Source: Bacillota bacterium (GTDB lineage: Bacteria > Bacillota > Clostridia > Saccharofermentanales > DTU023). Taken from it: a DNA stretch of 18,970 bases. A program made the translations under genes and the position numbers. The notes beneath the pieces are model-generated. The model saw only the letters and a program-made list of their open reading frames with translations, ran no database searches and was not told where the DNA came from. Positions 1-9,058 of the stretch are shown piece by piece. The stretch spans positions 1 to 18,970 of the forward strand of contig JAEWFX010000015.1 in the NCBI GenBank assembly GCA_023388605.1, in the 5' to 3' direction. The first letter of the stretch is position 1. Every line of letters starts with the position of its first letter.

Positions 1-1
1 G

Positions 2-223
2 CCTTTAGCTGATCTCATAGACTTTACAGCTGAGCGCGAGCGTCTGACCAAAGAGATTGAACAATTACAAGAACAGATTCAATTTGTAGACAAGAAGCTG
101 TCTAATGAAAGTTTTGTCAGCAAGGCACCAGCTGCAGTAGTAGAAAAGGAGCGCCAAAAAAGGCAGGCTGCTGAGGATAAACTCAAGAATGCTCAGCAAG
201 CCCTCGCTAATCTCGGTGATTGA
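2..223 (+). CDS. valS: Valyl-tRNA synthetase, C-terminal fragment
   Basis: Partial gene, cut by the left edge; only the last 73 codons and the TGA stop are present. The visible peptide is a charged, heptad-like helical segment (ERERLTKEIEQLQEQI, then SFVSKAPAAVVEKERQK) ending in a short LANLGD tail. This matches the C-terminal coiled-coil arm of valyl-tRNA synthetase, including the characteristic 'L.N..FV.KAP..VV..E..K' segment, which in that family contacts the tRNA elbow. The catalytic domain lies outside the window. The stop is three bases before the ligA start, so the two genes are probably co-transcribed and translationally coupled. The assignment rests on the coiled-coil signature alone, but that signature is distinctive. 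Confidence 0.88.
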   Translation, partial: PLADLIDFTAERERLTKEIEQLQEQIQFVDKKLSNESFVSKAPAAVVEKERQKRQAAEDKLKNAQQALANLGD

Positions 224-2451
<2,228 letters not shown>

Positions 2452-2452
<1 letters not shown>

Positions 2453-2856
2453 TGACATTCTTTTTTGCCTTTTCCTTGGTGTTGAGTCTACTGATTGCTT
2501 TTATTCTCTTCTATCTGATTTTGAAGCGTTTGGCAGTCAATTATGAAATGCGCAACAAATACGCAATTAGTTATGTGGTACCGTTGTTACTGACCTTGCT
2601 GTTAATTGTCTTCATTATCAAGGATACCCAGTTGCGTGTAGTCGATTGTGTGAACATATATGCTGACAACCGTGCTTCTATAGAATTGAAGCGTTCTGAA
2701 TACAGCGTAAAAGGTAATCGCATCATCTCTAATTATGGAACATATATATTAGCCCCATATTCAAATATTGATTCTGAACGTGATTATCGCGTATTGTACG
2801 CCCCTCTGACACATATTGTCTTAGATATGGAAGTGATAGGGCAGAAGAAGGAATGA
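2452..2856 (+). CDS. Two-helix membrane protein of unknown function
   Basis: A 134-residue protein I do not recognise. It has two hydrophobic helices, about residues 3-24 and 41-57, joined by a short loop rich in positive charge (K25, R26, R34, K36). By the positive-inside rule the loop is cytoplasmic, which puts both the short N-terminus and the 75-residue C-terminal domain outside the membrane. That domain is mixed polar (for example RVVDCVNIYADNRASIELKR) with one cysteine and no motif I can name. The start overlaps the ligA stop by one base and has a good ribosome binding site, so it belongs to the valS-ligA transcript. It converges on the HU gene, with the HU terminator between them. Coding status looks solid; function is open. 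Confidence 0.75.
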
Positions 2857-2892
2857 TAGAAAGCGAGAAAATATGAATTTTTGATAAATTAA

Positions 2893-2914
2893 AAGAGCCC
2901 CGATCGGGGCTCTT
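2893..2914 (-). terminator. Intrinsic terminator of the HU gene
   Basis: A perfect 22-base palindrome with half-sites aagagccccga and tcggggctctt forms a GC-rich hairpin 14 bases beyond the HU stop codon. Read on the minus strand it is followed by TTTTAATTT, the U-tract of a Rho-independent terminator. On the plus strand the hairpin is followed by GGC rather than a T-run, so it should work mainly for HU and only weakly, if at all, for the converging gene ending at 2856. Confidence 0.85.
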
Positions 2915-2927
2915 GGCAAAAGTAAGA

Positions 2928-3203
2928 TTACTTGTTGACTTTATCTTTGAGAGCTTTACCAGCTTTGAAAGCAGGAGCTTTAGAAGCAGCGATGGTGATG
3001 ACTTCTTTGCTCTTGGGATTTCTACCAGTTCTAGCAGCACGATGACGTGTTTCAAAAGTACCGAAGCCCATCAAGACAACTCTATCACCCTTGACTAAAG
3101 CGTCAGAAATTGTTTCTAAAGTAGCGTTTAATGCTAATTCACAATCTTTTTTGCTGAGTAAGGTGCGCTCTGCGACTGCAGCAACTAATTCTGTTTTGTT
3201 CAT
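2928..3203 (-). CDS. hup: DNA-binding protein HU
   Basis: A nucleoid-associated histone-like protein of 91 residues, the family's usual length, acting as a dimer that bends and compacts DNA. The N-terminal helices start with MNKTELVAAVAERT, followed by DALVKGDRVVLMGFGTFETRHR and the DNA-binding beta-arm with the signature GRNPKSKE (about 60-67; R61-N62-P63 at the arm tip, the proline being the residue that intercalates in HU/IHF proteins). The C-terminus KAPAFKAGKALKDKVN is typical of HU rather than IHF. The start is fixed by a strong AAGGAGG site six bases upstream. It is a single-gene unit with its own promoter and terminator, convergent with the gene at 2452 and divergent from the YfhO-family gene. 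Loss of HU is usually severely harmful in Bacillota. Confidence 0.97.
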   Translation of the reverse strand: MNKTELVAAVAERTLLSKKDCELALNATLETISDALVKGDRVVLMGFGTFETRHRAARTGRNPKSKEVITIAASKAPAFKAGKALKDKVNK

Positions 3204-3209
3204 AAACAG

Positions 3210-3216
3210 CCTCCTT
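3210..3216 (-). promoter_or_regulatory. Strong ribosome binding site for HU
   Basis: On the minus strand AAGGAGG lies six bases before the HU ATG, a near-perfect anti-16S match expected for an abundant protein. Confidence 0.85.
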
Positions 3217-3231
3217 AATTTTTTCGGCGTT

Positions 3232-3260
3232 ATTATCTATTAATTGAATTGTAAAGTCAA
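3232..3260 (-). promoter_or_regulatory. Sigma-A-type promoter of HU
   Basis: On the minus strand TTGACT (3260-3255) and GATAAT (3237-3232) are separated by exactly 17 bases, with an AT-rich spacer. Each hexamer has five of six consensus bases. It lies about 30 bases upstream of the HU start, giving a short leader that includes the strong ribosome binding site. Confidence 0.8.
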
Positions 3261-3277
3261 GAAATATTGTTTAATAT
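3249..3277 (+). promoter_or_regulatory. Candidate promoter of the YfhO-family gene
   Basis: TTGTAA (3249-3254) and TAATAT (3272-3277) with a 17-base spacer lie 32 bases upstream of the ATG at 3310. The -35 box of this element lies within the HU promoter region on the other strand, so the two promoters overlap back to back. The match is moderate and the region is AT-rich, so a chance match is possible. Confidence 0.4.
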
Positions 3278-3309
3278 AAGCTTCATTATCAAGTATTAGT
3301 GAGGTTTTT

Positions 3310-6018
3310 ATGGACTTTGTGCCTGATAAACAGCAAGTTCAAGATAATTCATCCGTCAAATTAGGGTTGATGCAACGCAAGTATTCTTATCATCTCCTGT
3401 CATTTTTTGTCCCTGCATTGATTTTGATGATTTGTTTTTTCATTCAGGGGGTTTATCCAGTAGGAGATAGACATATTCTCACTGTTGATCTTTTCCACCA
3501 GTACGCACCTTTCATGCTAGAGTTGCGTTCGAAAATTTTAAATTTTGATAGTCTTTTCTATACATTTAATGGTGGTATGGGATTTAACTTCTTTTCAGTT
3601 ATCTGTTACTACGTCTTCAGTCCATTAAATCTTCTCTTAATCTTGATGCCCAAAGTGATGATCACCGAAGCAGTGATGATCTTTACCTGTATCAAAACTG
3701 GTCTATCGGGATATTTCATGTTCATTTTGCTGCGTAAGTTTAAGTCCAATCAGCTCAATGCTTTGGCCTTTGCCAGTGCTTATGCTCTCTGTGGTTACGC
3801 TCTGGCTTATAGCTGGAATATCATGTGGTTAGACACCTTATATTGTCTACCTCTCTGCGTTTATTTTCTGCATCGTCTGCTAACTGAGCAAAAATATTTT
3901 GGATATATTTTTGTTTTAGCTTTTTCGATGATGGTGAATTTCTATACAGGATTTTTCCTCTGTGTATTTTTAGCTCTCTACATCATTCCATTACATCTAC
4001 GCTTACGCGATGAAAATAGCGAACTAAAACTGAAAAATTCTTTGCTTAGATTTATAGTAGGATCCATAGCAGCTTTAGGTGTGGCGATGATTGTACTCTT
4101 GCCGGTCTTTTACTACCTACGTTTGACCTCAGCTGCGAACGATGCATTTCCGACAGAAATGTCATTCCGCTACGCTTGGATTGATTTCTTATCACGCTTT
4201 TTACCCAACAATCTACCTGCCAGCCGTGACGGCATGCCCAATATCTATGCAGGTTTACCAGTATTGATTCTCTTGCCGCTTTACCTCACCAATAAGCGAT
4301 TATCTTTTGCTACCAGAGCTAGCCATCTCGCTGTAGTTGGCTTCTTGCTTCTGTCGTTCAACCTCAATTACTTAGATTTTCTCTGGCATGGCAAGCATTT
4401 CCCCAATCAATTACCGTTCCGTTTCGCTTTTGTGTTGCCGTTTATCATGGTATTGATGGCTGCAGATGGGCGCAAAAACGGTAGGGAAGTACGCAATCCA
4501 ATTTTTAAGCTCAGTATTTTTACCTTGATTTTGGGCGTCTTAGTTCTACAAAAAATTGACAACGAATTAGTTACTGCCTTTATGGTGTTGCTAACTCTGA
4601 TTTTTACAGCATTTTATGTGATTTTATTGAGTCTAGAACCTAAGTCTTCCTTCGATTACCAGTTTTCACAAAAGATGTTTGCGATGCTATTGATAATAGA
4701 AATTATTTTCAACAGTATTTATGCCATCTCTATGGTCAATCAAAATGAGTACTATGGCGAACGCAATAGTTACTTAGCTGACTTTGTCGATCAAGATTTA
4801 CATGATTTTCGCGATGAATATATGTCGAGTGATACTTTACAGAGAATGGAGTATTTACCCGATCGTACAGTCAATCCACCTATGCTGTTCACGTATCCAG
4901 GTCTGACTATATTTAGCTCTACCTATCCCACCAAACCTGTGAGGTTTTTTAATCATCTGGGCTTTACCAGTAATGCCATCAATAGTTATGAGTACCGTGA
5001 GTCCAATATAGTCCTCGATAGTCTGTTGGGTATCAATTTTGTTGCGCGTATGGGCGATCTCTACGATTTCGATGAGAGGCAGCGTAATTTTGTGGACGAG
5101 AGAGATACTATCAAGTTCTGGCACAATCCAAATGTTCTCTCCACCATGTATGCAGTACCCAAGAGTGCAGATGGTCTGTTGCTAGAACAAGCAAATTTTT
5201 ATGTGGATAATCAGAATGCATTTGCCAGGTCGCTGGGTGCAGATGGAGATGTTTTCGAATTAGCTAAAGAGCCTAAATTGATCAATAGTGAGCATGTGAC
5301 AGTTTCTGCTGATACAGAGCGGCAATTCAAGATCACTGGTTCAGGCACCGCTAATTCCAGCAGTACTTGGTCCACCACTATCGATGAAGAAGGGGATTAT
5401 TATATTAATTATTGGATGAATGGCATCAAACGCAGAAACCTGCGTGTTGAGATAGGTGAAACTACCTTGCATCCGCATGATCAAGATCACGGTATGTTGG
5501 AGATAGGTCATCTCCCTAAGGGTTCAGAAGTCAAATTCATCGCTGAATATAATGATGAATTTGCCGATACTGGATCATTCCGTTTAGAAGTTTGTAGATT
5601 GAATGAGCCAGTGTTCAAGGATTTGATCAGCAAGCTAAAAGCTGGAGAAGCGACTGTGACTAAACATAATTCAGCCAATATCAGTGCGGAAATCAACGTG
5701 CAAGAAGCAGGATATGTTTTATTTACAACAACCTATGATCCAGGTTGGCAATTCACAGTCGATGGTGAAGAAGTGGAGGCCAAACCTTTTAGTGATGCTT
5801 TGATACTGATACCTGTAACTCCTGGTCAACATCAAATAATTGCTAAATTTACACCACAGGGACTTAAGACTGGTGCAATTGTCTCAGCCATAACTTTGGT
5901 GATTTTATTGGGATTTTATCTTAAATCTAAAAAACGTAAACATGGTCATAAAACTGAAGCCTTACTCGAAGAGGTTAGGATAAGTCCAGCAGCGGTAAAT
6001 GATCAGTTGATTCAATGA
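3310..6018 (+). CDS. yfhO: YfhO-family GT-C-like membrane protein
   Basis: A 902-residue polytopic membrane protein. After a first helix (about 28-48) comes the family hallmark GDRHILTVDLFHQYAPF (about 52-68), whose aspartates sit in the first external loop as in GT-C glycosyltransferases. Further hydrophobic stretches extend to about residue 475, including the WLDTLYCLPL segment near 173 and the FPNQLPFRFAF segment near 364-374, which resembles the conserved 'P...fpyR..F' of YfhO. A large external domain (about 476-868) ends with YDPGWQFTVDGEEV, also typical, followed by one last helix (about 870-888) and a basic tail. YfhO-like proteins in Bacillus and Listeria are implicated in sugar decoration of lipoteichoic acid or related polymers; the substrate here is unknown. 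The start is supported by GTGAGG five bases upstream. The family call is firm; the symbol reflects family, not proven orthology. Confidence 0.88.
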   Translation: MDFVPDKQQVQDNSSVKLGLMQRKYSYHLLSFFVPALILMICFFIQGVYPVGDRHILTVDLFHQYAPFMLELRSKILNFDSLFYTFNGGMGFNFFSVICYYVFSPLNLLLILMPKVMITEAVMIFTCIKTGLSGYFMFILLRKFKSNQLNALAFASAYALCGYALAYSWNIMWLDTLYCLPLCVYFLHRLLTEQKYFGYIFVLAFSMMVNFYTGFFLCVFLALYIIPLHLRLRDENSELKLKNSLLRFIVGSIAALGVAMIVLLPVFYYLRLTSAANDAFPTEMSFRYAWIDFLSRFLPNNLPASRDGMPNIYAGLPVLILLPLYLTNKRLSFATRASHLAVVGFLLLSFNLNYLDFLWHGKHFPNQLPFRFAFVLPFIMVLMAADGRKNGREVRNPIFKLSIFTLILGVLVLQKIDNELVTAFMVLLTLIFTAFYVILLSLEPKSSFDYQFSQKMFAMLLIIEIIFNSIYAISMVNQNEYYGERNSYLADFVDQDLHDFRDEYMSSDTLQRMEYLPDRTVNPPMLFTYPGLTIFSSTYPTKPVRFFNHLGFTSNAINSYEYRESNIVLDSLLGINFVARMGDLYDFDERQRNFVDERDTIKFWHNPNVLSTMYAVPKSADGLLLEQANFYVDNQNAFARSLGADGDVFELAKEPKLINSEHVTVSADTERQFKITGSGTANSSSTWSTTIDEEGDYYINYWMNGIKRRNLRVEIGETTLHPHDQDHGMLEIGHLPKGSEVKFIAEYNDEFADTGSFRLEVCRLNEPVFKDLISKLKAGEATVTKHNSANISAEINVQEAGYVLFTTTYDPGWQFTVDGEEVEAKPFSDALILIPVTPGQHQIIAKFTPQGLKTGAIVSAITLVILLGFYLKSKKRKHGHKTEALLEEVRISPAAVNDQLIQ

Positions 6019-6034
6019 TATACGGCCTAATTAT

Positions 6035-6064
6035 TTGACATATAAGGATATAATTTGCTAAATT
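6035..6064 (+). promoter_or_regulatory. Candidate promoter of the tRNA pair
   Basis: A perfect TTGACA (6035-6040) is followed after 18 bases by TAAATT (6059-6064), four of six consensus, about 13 bases before the first tRNA base. A perfect TATAAT (6049-6054) also occurs, but only eight bases after the TTGACA, so the two cannot form one standard promoter. Either hexamer could be the true -10 element. Confidence 0.5.
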
Positions 6065-6077
6065 TATCGAGTAGCTC

Positions 6078-6163
6078 GCCGGTGTGTCGGAATTGGCAGA
6101 CGAGGTAGACTCAAAATCTGCTGTCCTCTGGGCGTATGGGTTCGAGTCCCATCACCGGCACCA
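6078..6163 (+). tRNA. tRNA-Leu (anticodon CAA)
   Basis: A class II tRNA of 86 bases including an encoded CCA. Acceptor arms GCCGGTG (6078-6084) and CACCGGC (6153-6159) pair fully, then comes discriminator A and CCA. The anticodon stem GTAGA/TCTGC encloses the loop CTCAAAA, giving anticodon CAA, which reads UUG. The long variable arm (within about 6119-6135) and the TTCGAGTCC T-arm fit leucine. A36-A37-A38 in the loop is the recognition signature of MiaA. Confidence 0.97.
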
Positions 6164-6167
6164 GCAT

Positions 6168-6242
6168 AGGGGAGTGGCTCAACGGTAGAGCAGCGGTCTC
6201 CAAAACCGCCGGTTGCGGGTTCAAATCCTGTCTCCCCTGCCA
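6168..6242 (+). tRNA. tRNA-Trp (anticodon CCA)
   Basis: A 75-base tRNA including an encoded CCA, starting four bases after tRNA-Leu. Acceptor arms AGGGGAG (6168-6174) and CTCCCCT (6232-6238) pair fully, followed by discriminator G, as expected for tryptophan, and CCA. The D-arm is GGCTC...GAGC; the anticodon stem GCGGT/ACCGC encloses CTCCAAA, giving anticodon CCA (UGG). The loop contains A36-A37-A38, a MiaA target signature. Confidence 0.97.
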
Positions 6243-6243
6243 T

Positions 6244-6271
6244 GACCTCGGAACTCCGAGGTCTTTTGTTT
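6244..6271 (+). terminator. Intrinsic terminator after the tRNA pair
   Basis: Stem GACCTCGG (6244-6251) and CCGAGGTC (6256-6263) with loop AACT is followed by TTTTGTTT. It begins two bases after tRNA-Trp and ends 13 bases before the next gene, so that gene depends on read-through or on a promoter within the tRNA region. Confidence 0.9.
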
Positions 6272-6284
6272 AATAAGGGATAGT

Positions 6285-6911
6285 ATGTTTTTAGCATATT
6301 TATTATTGTTGATATGTAGTTTTTTGATTTCCGCTTTTGATTTGGTTACAACTAAGATTGGTTTGCCTTTATTTATAGTTGCAACTTTCGGCTTGATGTG
6401 GGAACTAGGCACTTTGCTAAAACGTAGAATTTTCTATCGACGACTGCGCCGTGAATACAAACTATTGTGGATTAAGCGAGGTTTTATCTCTAATAATTTC
6501 AGTGAGGTTTTGTATAATTCAGATCTAGCCTTTGCTGATGGTTCGGTTATCGTTTCTTCTGAATCTGAATACTATGAATTACCGCTTGTCGATATTCGCT
6601 CTCTGCTGATTTTTAACGGACAGCAGATCAATCTCATCGACAGTGATGATCTAGCTATTCGTCTCGGTGTTTCTTCGGGAGAATTGGTATATTCACATAT
6701 CTATAATTTATTGAACAAATACCGACAACGACGAAAATACACATTTATTTTGATCAGTTTAGAGTATGCTAAACAAGATAAGTATCAATTAGGACTTGTG
6801 AGCAATCCTTTGATTTTTTGCTTTGATTGCAATAAACATGAAGTAGATAAATTCTTAAAGATAAATTGTATCCAGAGTAAATTACATAATTACTTAAAAT
6901 TGTTAAAATAA
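6285..6911 (+). CDS. Unknown two-helix membrane protein next to MoxR operon
   Basis: A 208-residue protein I do not recognise. Two hydrophobic helices (about 3-18 and 25-44) are followed by a strongly basic stretch (KRRIFYRRLRREYK, about 46-59), so the remaining 150 residues are probably cytoplasmic. That part contains beta-type segments (SVIVSSESEYYELPLVDIRSLLIF) reminiscent of membrane-anchored PH-like domains, but this is only a resemblance. It ends in a lysine-rich tail. AAGGGA lies four bases before the ATG, and the gene is 21 bases upstream of the MoxR gene on the same strand. It is more AT-rich and uses more lysine and asparagine than its neighbours. A role with the MoxR-DUF58-transglutaminase trio is an inference from position only. 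Confidence 0.72.
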   Translation: MFLAYLLLLICSFLISAFDLVTTKIGLPLFIVATFGLMWELGTLLKRRIFYRRLRREYKLLWIKRGFISNNFSEVLYNSDLAFADGSVIVSSESEYYELPLVDIRSLLIFNGQQINLIDSDDLAIRLGVSSGELVYSHIYNLLNKYRQRRKYTFILISLEYAKQDKYQLGLVSNPLIFCFDCNKHEVDKFLKINCIQSKLHNYLKLLK

Positions 6912-6921
6912 CTTAAACTGC

Positions 6922-6927
6922 GGGAGG
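6922..6927 (+). promoter_or_regulatory. Ribosome binding site for the MoxR gene
   Basis: GGGAGG lies five bases before the ATG at 6933, supporting that start. Confidence 0.7.
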
Positions 6928-6932
6928 TTAAT

Positions 6933-7883
6933 ATGGAAGTTAACGCTGTAGATTTTAAGAACTTATGCGGAATAATTGAACAAAATATAAATAAGATAAT
7001 GATCGGTAAAAATCAGGTCATTCATATGATTTTAGTCGCCTTGGCAGCGGGAGGTCATGTGTTGATCGAAGACGTTCCAGGAATTGGTAAAACCACCTTG
7101 GTATCTGCTCTGGCCGATTCATTGAATCTGAGTTTCAAGCGTATTCAGTTTACGCCAGATCTTATGCCTACCGACGTGACAGGATTCAGCATTTACAACA
7201 ATCGCACTGAGCGCTTTGAGTTTCAGGAAGGTGCCGTGATGAGTCAGATCGTCTTGGCTGATGAAATCAATCGTACCTCGCCTAAAACACAGTCTGCCTT
7301 ATTAGAAGTAATGCAAGAGCACCAGGTCACAGTTGATGGCAAAACCTATAAATTGCCTCAACCTTTCATCGTCTTGGCAACACAGAACCCTGTTGAACAG
7401 CTAGGAACATATCCCTTACCGGAAGCACAGCTCGACCGCTTCATGTTGAAGATTAATCTGGGCTATCCAACTATTCGTGAGGAAGTGGAGATTCTCAATC
7501 TGTATTCAGCGAGTAAACCGCTACCTAAGTTGGAGTCAGTAGCTGATGCCGGACATATTATGTGGATGAAGGAACAAGTTCAGCTCGTTTATTGTGCTCC
7601 TTCTGTCAAGGCATATATCGTCGCTCTATGCAATGCTACACGCAGCCATGAAGCCGTAGTTCTCGGAGCTAGTCCACGTGCTTCGATGATGTTGATGCAG
7701 GCAGCGAGAGCTTATGCCTTGTTGCAGGGAAGAGGTTTTGTTCGCCCTGATGATGTACAAGCCTTAGCCGTCAACGTCCTAGCACATCGTCTGACTTTGC
7801 GTCCAGAAAGCAAATTACGTCAAATCACTGCAGAGTCTGTTATTCAAGATGTAGTCAAGAGTGTACGCGTCCCTGAGAAATAA
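6933..7883 (+). CDS. MoxR-family AAA+ ATPase
   Basis: A 316-residue ATPase, the usual length for MoxR proteins, which are thought to act as chaperones that mature or activate partner complexes, often with von Willebrand A or DUF58 proteins. It shows Walker A DVPGIGKTT (about 47-55, K53), Walker B IVLADEINR (about 106-114, D110-E111), the helix TSPKTQSALLEVMQE, the sensor-1 region VLATQNPVEQLGTYPLPEAQLDRF with its arginine, and sensor 2 in the GASPRASMML segment. All nucleotide-binding residues are intact. It has no membrane segment and should be cytoplasmic. It overlaps the DUF58 gene by one base (TAATG), which together with the conserved order MoxR-DUF58-transglutaminase indicates a joint function at the membrane. 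The client is unknown. Confidence 0.95.
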   Translation: MEVNAVDFKNLCGIIEQNINKIMIGKNQVIHMILVALAAGGHVLIEDVPGIGKTTLVSALADSLNLSFKRIQFTPDLMPTDVTGFSIYNNRTERFEFQEGAVMSQIVLADEINRTSPKTQSALLEVMQEHQVTVDGKTYKLPQPFIVLATQNPVEQLGTYPLPEAQLDRFMLKINLGYPTIREEVEILNLYSASKPLPKLESVADAGHIMWMKEQVQLVYCAPSVKAYIVALCNATRSHEAVVLGASPRASMMLMQAARAYALLQGRGFVRPDDVQALAVNVLAHRLTLRPESKLRQITAESVIQDVVKSVRVPEK

Positions 7884-9058
7884 TGATCAGAGCTAGATTT
7901 TACGGTTGGATCGTCCTGGTGATTAGCTTCATGCTAGTCGCACAGATAGCAAAACAGATCTATATAACGAGTATCTGGATCTTTTTGCTTTTATTGCCGC
8001 TGTTTTCATTTGCCTCTCTGTTCTTTTTGCGTCGTTTAGTTAGTTTAGATTGTAATTTGATAACTGATTATGTTGAGCGCAATGATCAGGCCTGTTGGGA
8101 GTTGATCTTAGATAATAGGCATCCAACTAGAACTTTGATGGCTAGCCTAGAAGTCGACAGCAGTGCGGTGGGTAGTCACCAATTTTTGACTCGCAAGTTT
8201 TTCTTATTATCTTCGCGTTCGCGCCAGATTATGCATCTGGAAATCCCAGCCGATCACTGTGGATTGCTCAAGCCAGCAAATGTAAAGTTGTATGTCAATG
8301 ATATTTTTGGTTTCTTCAGCCTGCGAGTATACAATGCTCCAGAATCTTTTCCGACTGTGCCAGTCTATCCTAGCCAAAAGATTTCTGCAGTACAGAACAG
8401 CTTCAATAAATTATTGTTAGACGGTGATTTCACACGCGGCAAAAGCAGGACGCAGACTGATGAAATCGATCGTTATCGCGAATTGCAATCAGGTGATTCC
8501 TTGAAGCTGATCAATTGGAAACTATCTGCCAAATTACGTAAACACATGGTGAGGGTATTTGATTTCGCTGAGGATCAGTCAGTGCAGATATCTTTTATTT
8601 TGCCTGATTGCAGCGATATAAATAACAATCAAGGGATGGAGACCAATCTATCTGTACGTGATAGCATTTTGGATTTGATAACTACAAATGCAGGGGAATT
8701 ACTGGCTTCTGGTGCACAGGTTTATATGAACTATCCTGGTGCCGATAACAGTTTAGCTAAATTCTCTCATGCCAGTGAACTAAATAAACTCAGACGTGAC
8801 CTCGCCATGCTCAGTTATCAGCAGTTTGGTTCAGTACATGATCAGTTAGCTAAAGCGGGCAAGGATACTAATCAGCTTTATTATTTTGTCTTTTTCTACT
8901 TAGACCAAAATTTAGTTGAACAACTAAAACTTTTGCGCAGTCGTGCCTCCGGTATACACATCGATCTCTACTATCATCCACATTACTTTACCGACAGTGA
9001 GCAATGGATTTCGGCGTTGACTGAATATGGCATCACAGTCAAGGTGATAAATCTATGA
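7883..9058 (+). CDS. DUF58 domain protein, membrane-anchored
   Basis: A 391-residue protein with two closely spaced N-terminal hydrophobic helices (about 8-23 and 30-48) followed by a soluble region. The DUF58 core motif is at about 193-226: DEIDRYRELQSGDSL, then INWKLSAK and VRVFDFAED, matching the family pattern 'yR.y..GD....I.Wk.sA......v..f..e'. The C-terminal part resembles the von Willebrand A-like fold associated with this family, but a clear metal-binding MIDAS motif is not obvious. It lies between MoxR (one-base overlap) and the transglutaminase-like gene (four-base ATGA overlap), so the three are translationally coupled. The family is seen as a partner of MoxR ATPases; its biochemical role is not established. 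Confidence 0.9.
   Translation: MIRARFYGWIVLVISFMLVAQIAKQIYITSIWIFLLLLPLFSFASLFFLRRLVSLDCNLITDYVERNDQACWELILDNRHPTRTLMASLEVDSSAVGSHQFLTRKFFLLSSRSRQIMHLEIPADHCGLLKPANVKLYVNDIFGFFSLRVYNAPESFPTVPVYPSQKISAVQNSFNKLLLDGDFTRGKSRTQTDEIDRYRELQSGDSLKLINWKLSAKLRKHMVRVFDFAEDQSVQISFILPDCSDINNNQGMETNLSVRDSILDLITTNAGELLASGAQVYMNYPGADNSLAKFSHASELNKLRRDLAMLSYQQFGSVHDQLAKAGKDTNQLYYFVFFYLDQNLVEQLKLLRSRASGIHIDLYYHPHYFTDSEQWISALTEYGITVKVINL

Noticed and set aside
2893..2914. The 22-base palindrome as a regulatory operator
   Set aside because: Its position just after the HU stop and the T-run on the HU strand are fully explained by an intrinsic terminator.
2913..3098. Plus-strand open frame opposite HU
   Set aside because: It is antisense to a textbook HU gene, and its start lies at the edge of the HU terminator.
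6064..6297. Minus-strand open frame across both tRNA genes encoding a 'GDGTRTHTP'-type peptide
   Set aside because: This is the well-known spurious protein read from the antisense strand of tRNA genes; the plus-strand tRNAs are perfect.
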